From Gordonia desulfuricans NBRC 100010 (GTDB lineage: Bacteria > Actinomycetota > Actinomycetes > Mycobacteriales > Mycobacteriaceae), in contig NZ_BCNF01000026.1 of the NCBI RefSeq assembly GCF_001485495.1, positions 1 through 64,000 of the forward strand: 64,000 nucleotides of DNA. The letters are read 5' to 3'. The position numbers were made by a program, and so were the translations under genes. The notes under the pieces were generated by a model. The model was not told where the DNA came from and searched no databases. It saw nothing but the letters and a program-made list of their open reading frames with translations. Shown here in pieces: positions 62,895 to 64,000 of this stretch (positions within the stretch are counted from its first letter, which is position 1; each line of letters starts with the position of its first letter).

Positions 62895-64000
62895 ATGGAT
62901 CTGCTGTTCGACGACGCCGCACACGAATTCCGCGCCGAGGTCCGCGCCTGGCTGGCCGATCACGTTCCGGCACAGCCACTCCCGTCGATGGACACCGCCG
63001 AGGGATTCGAGGCACACCGGCAGTGGGAGGCCACCATGGCCGCCGACGCCATGTCGGTGGTGAGCTGGCCGGCCGAGTTCGGCGGCCGGGACGAGCCGCT
63101 GCTGCACTGGCTGATCTTCGAGGAGGAGTACTACCGTTCCGGGGCGCCCGGGCGGGTCAGCCAGAACGGCATCTTCCTGCTCGCCCCCACCCTGTTCGAG
63201 CACGCCCATCCCGAACAGTTGCAACGGATCATGCCGCGCATGGCACGCGCCGACGACATCTGGGGCCAGGCCTGGAGCGAGCCCGAGTCGGGCAGCGACC
63301 TGGCGTCGCTGCGGTCGACGGCCACCCGCACCGACGGCGGCTGGCTGCTCAACGGGCAGAAGACCTGGAGTTCGCGGTCGAGTTTCGCCGACTGGGGATT
63401 CGGGCTGTTCCGCACCGACAAGCAGGCCCAGCGGCACAAGGGCATCACCTACTTCATGTTCGATCTGCGCAGTCCCGGGGTCACCGTCCGTCCGATCGCC
63501 CAGCTCGACGGCGAGGCGGGCTTCGCCGAGTTGTTCCTCGAGGACGTCTTCGTCCCCGACGATCCCTCCGCCCCTGGCGAATCCGGGGTGATCGGCGAGG
63601 TGAACAACGGCTGGAAGGTGGCGATGAGTACCGCCGCCAACGAGCGCGGTCTCTCGCTGCGGTCCCCCGGGCGCTTCCTGGCCACCACCGATCGCCTGCT
63701 CGATCTGTGGCGGTCGCGGCGCGACGACGTACCGCCGACCGCGGGCACCGATGCCGCCGTCGCCGACGCCTGGATCGGTTCGCGCGCCTACGAGCTGTCG
63801 ACGTATCAGACCGTGAGCCGGCTGGCCGCCGGCGGACAACTCGGCATGGAGTCGTCGATCAACAAGGTGTTCTGGTCGCAGTGGGACATCGCCGCCCACG
63901 AGACCGCCCTCGACCTGCAGGGCGCCGACGCCGAACTCGACGACGCCTGGCTGGACGGCTATCTCTTCTCGTTGTCGGGGCCGATCTACGCCGGCACCAA
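62895..64000 (+). CDS. Acyl-CoA dehydrogenase (partial, runs off the window)
   Basis: The first 368 residues of a FadE-type dehydrogenase: N-terminal helical FRAEVRAWLADH, FAD/substrate loop AWSEPESGSDLASL and GQKTWSS. The open frame reaches the window end with no stop, so the C-terminus is missing. The ATG at 62895 follows the crotonase stop by 1 bp, so the two are co-translated. Closest in order to the echA13-fadE17 pair of M. tuberculosis, from memory. Confidence 0.9.
   Translation, partial: MDLLFDDAAHEFRAEVRAWLADHVPAQPLPSMDTAEGFEAHRQWEATMAADAMSVVSWPAEFGGRDEPLLHWLIFEEEYYRSGAPGRVSQNGIFLLAPTLFEHAHPEQLQRIMPRMARADDIWGQAWSEPESGSDLASLRSTATRTDGGWLLNGQKTWSSRSSFADWGFGLFRTDKQAQRHKGITYFMFDLRSPGVTVRPIAQLDGEAGFAELFLEDVFVPDDPSAPGESGVIGEVNNGWKVAMSTAANERGLSLRSPGRFLATTDRLLDLWRSRRDDVPPTAGTDAAVADAWIGSRAYELSTYQTVSRLAAGGQLGMESSINKVFWSQWDIAAHETALDLQGADAELDDAWLDGYLFSLSGPIYAGT

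Noticed and set aside
1-64000. tRNA, rRNA, integrase or transposase genes
   Set aside because: No cloverleaf-like or rRNA segments and no recombinase or transposase motifs were found on either strand by eye.

Overview
This is a high-GC (roughly two-thirds G+C) chromosomal segment from an actinobacterium of the mycolic-acid group (Mycobacteriales). Gordonia or a close relative is my best guess, from gene content and from synteny recalled rather than computed. Taxon markers are a mycothiol synthase (MshD), a WS/DGAT acyltransferase, a stearoyl-ACP-type DesA desaturase, an LCP cell-wall ligase, an LmeA-like lipoglycan protein, an EccA type VII secretion ATPase and many GTG or leaderless starts. 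I see no rRNA, tRNA, insertion sequence, prophage or CRISPR array.

Layout. 1-7.1 kb: thiolase, LCAD-like acyl-CoA dehydrogenase, glutamine-dependent NadE, WS/DGAT and an NTF2-like protein. 7.2-28 kb and 39.3-55.3 kb: a conserved backbone that mirrors M. tuberculosis Rv0824c down to Rv0803 (desA, dus, LCP, phoU, pst, mshD, GlnR-type regulator, lmeA, cysA2, sseC, nitrobindin-like, then aminodeoxychorismate lyase, ygfZ, DUF3073, purM, purF, sterol-carrier-like, purL). Material absent from that backbone interrupts it. The insertions are a full pstSCAB operon; an iron-box-controlled block at 17.3-21.8 kb (condensation-like acyltransferase plus 4-hydroxybenzoate 3-hydroxylase, arylamine N-acetyltransferase, flavin monooxygenase); a ferric-iron ABC transporter; an unknown gene behind a long structured leader; the cytochrome bd operon cydABDC; and a PepSY membrane gene with an iron box.

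55.4-64 kb: an orphan eccA, a sulfate-activation set (cysD, cysNC, cysQ) behind a leader with two tandem mini-ORFs, a small secreted protein, and the start of a crotonase/acyl-CoA dehydrogenase operon with a KstR2-like palindrome.

Themes. (1) Iron: three good IdeR/DtxR boxes (14-15 of 19 consensus positions) and one weak one mark four dispersed loci that could act together in making, importing or reducing an iron chelate. The acyltransferase-PobA operon is the least explained and most interesting. (2) Sulfur: the cysA2-sseC operon has a leaderless poly-cysteine leader peptide of the type known as a cysteine attenuator in mycobacteria. (3) Phosphate: PhoU converges on pstSCAB across a bidirectional terminator. 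(4) Unusual RNA/DNA structure: a 68-bp duplication plus an 18-bp tandem array between DUF3073 and purM; a near-canonical promoter-leader-terminator arrangement at 32.6-32.95 kb; a perfect 8-3-8 palindrome upstream of cydA; and two gene junctions where a CTG overlapping the upstream TGA seems to be the start codon.
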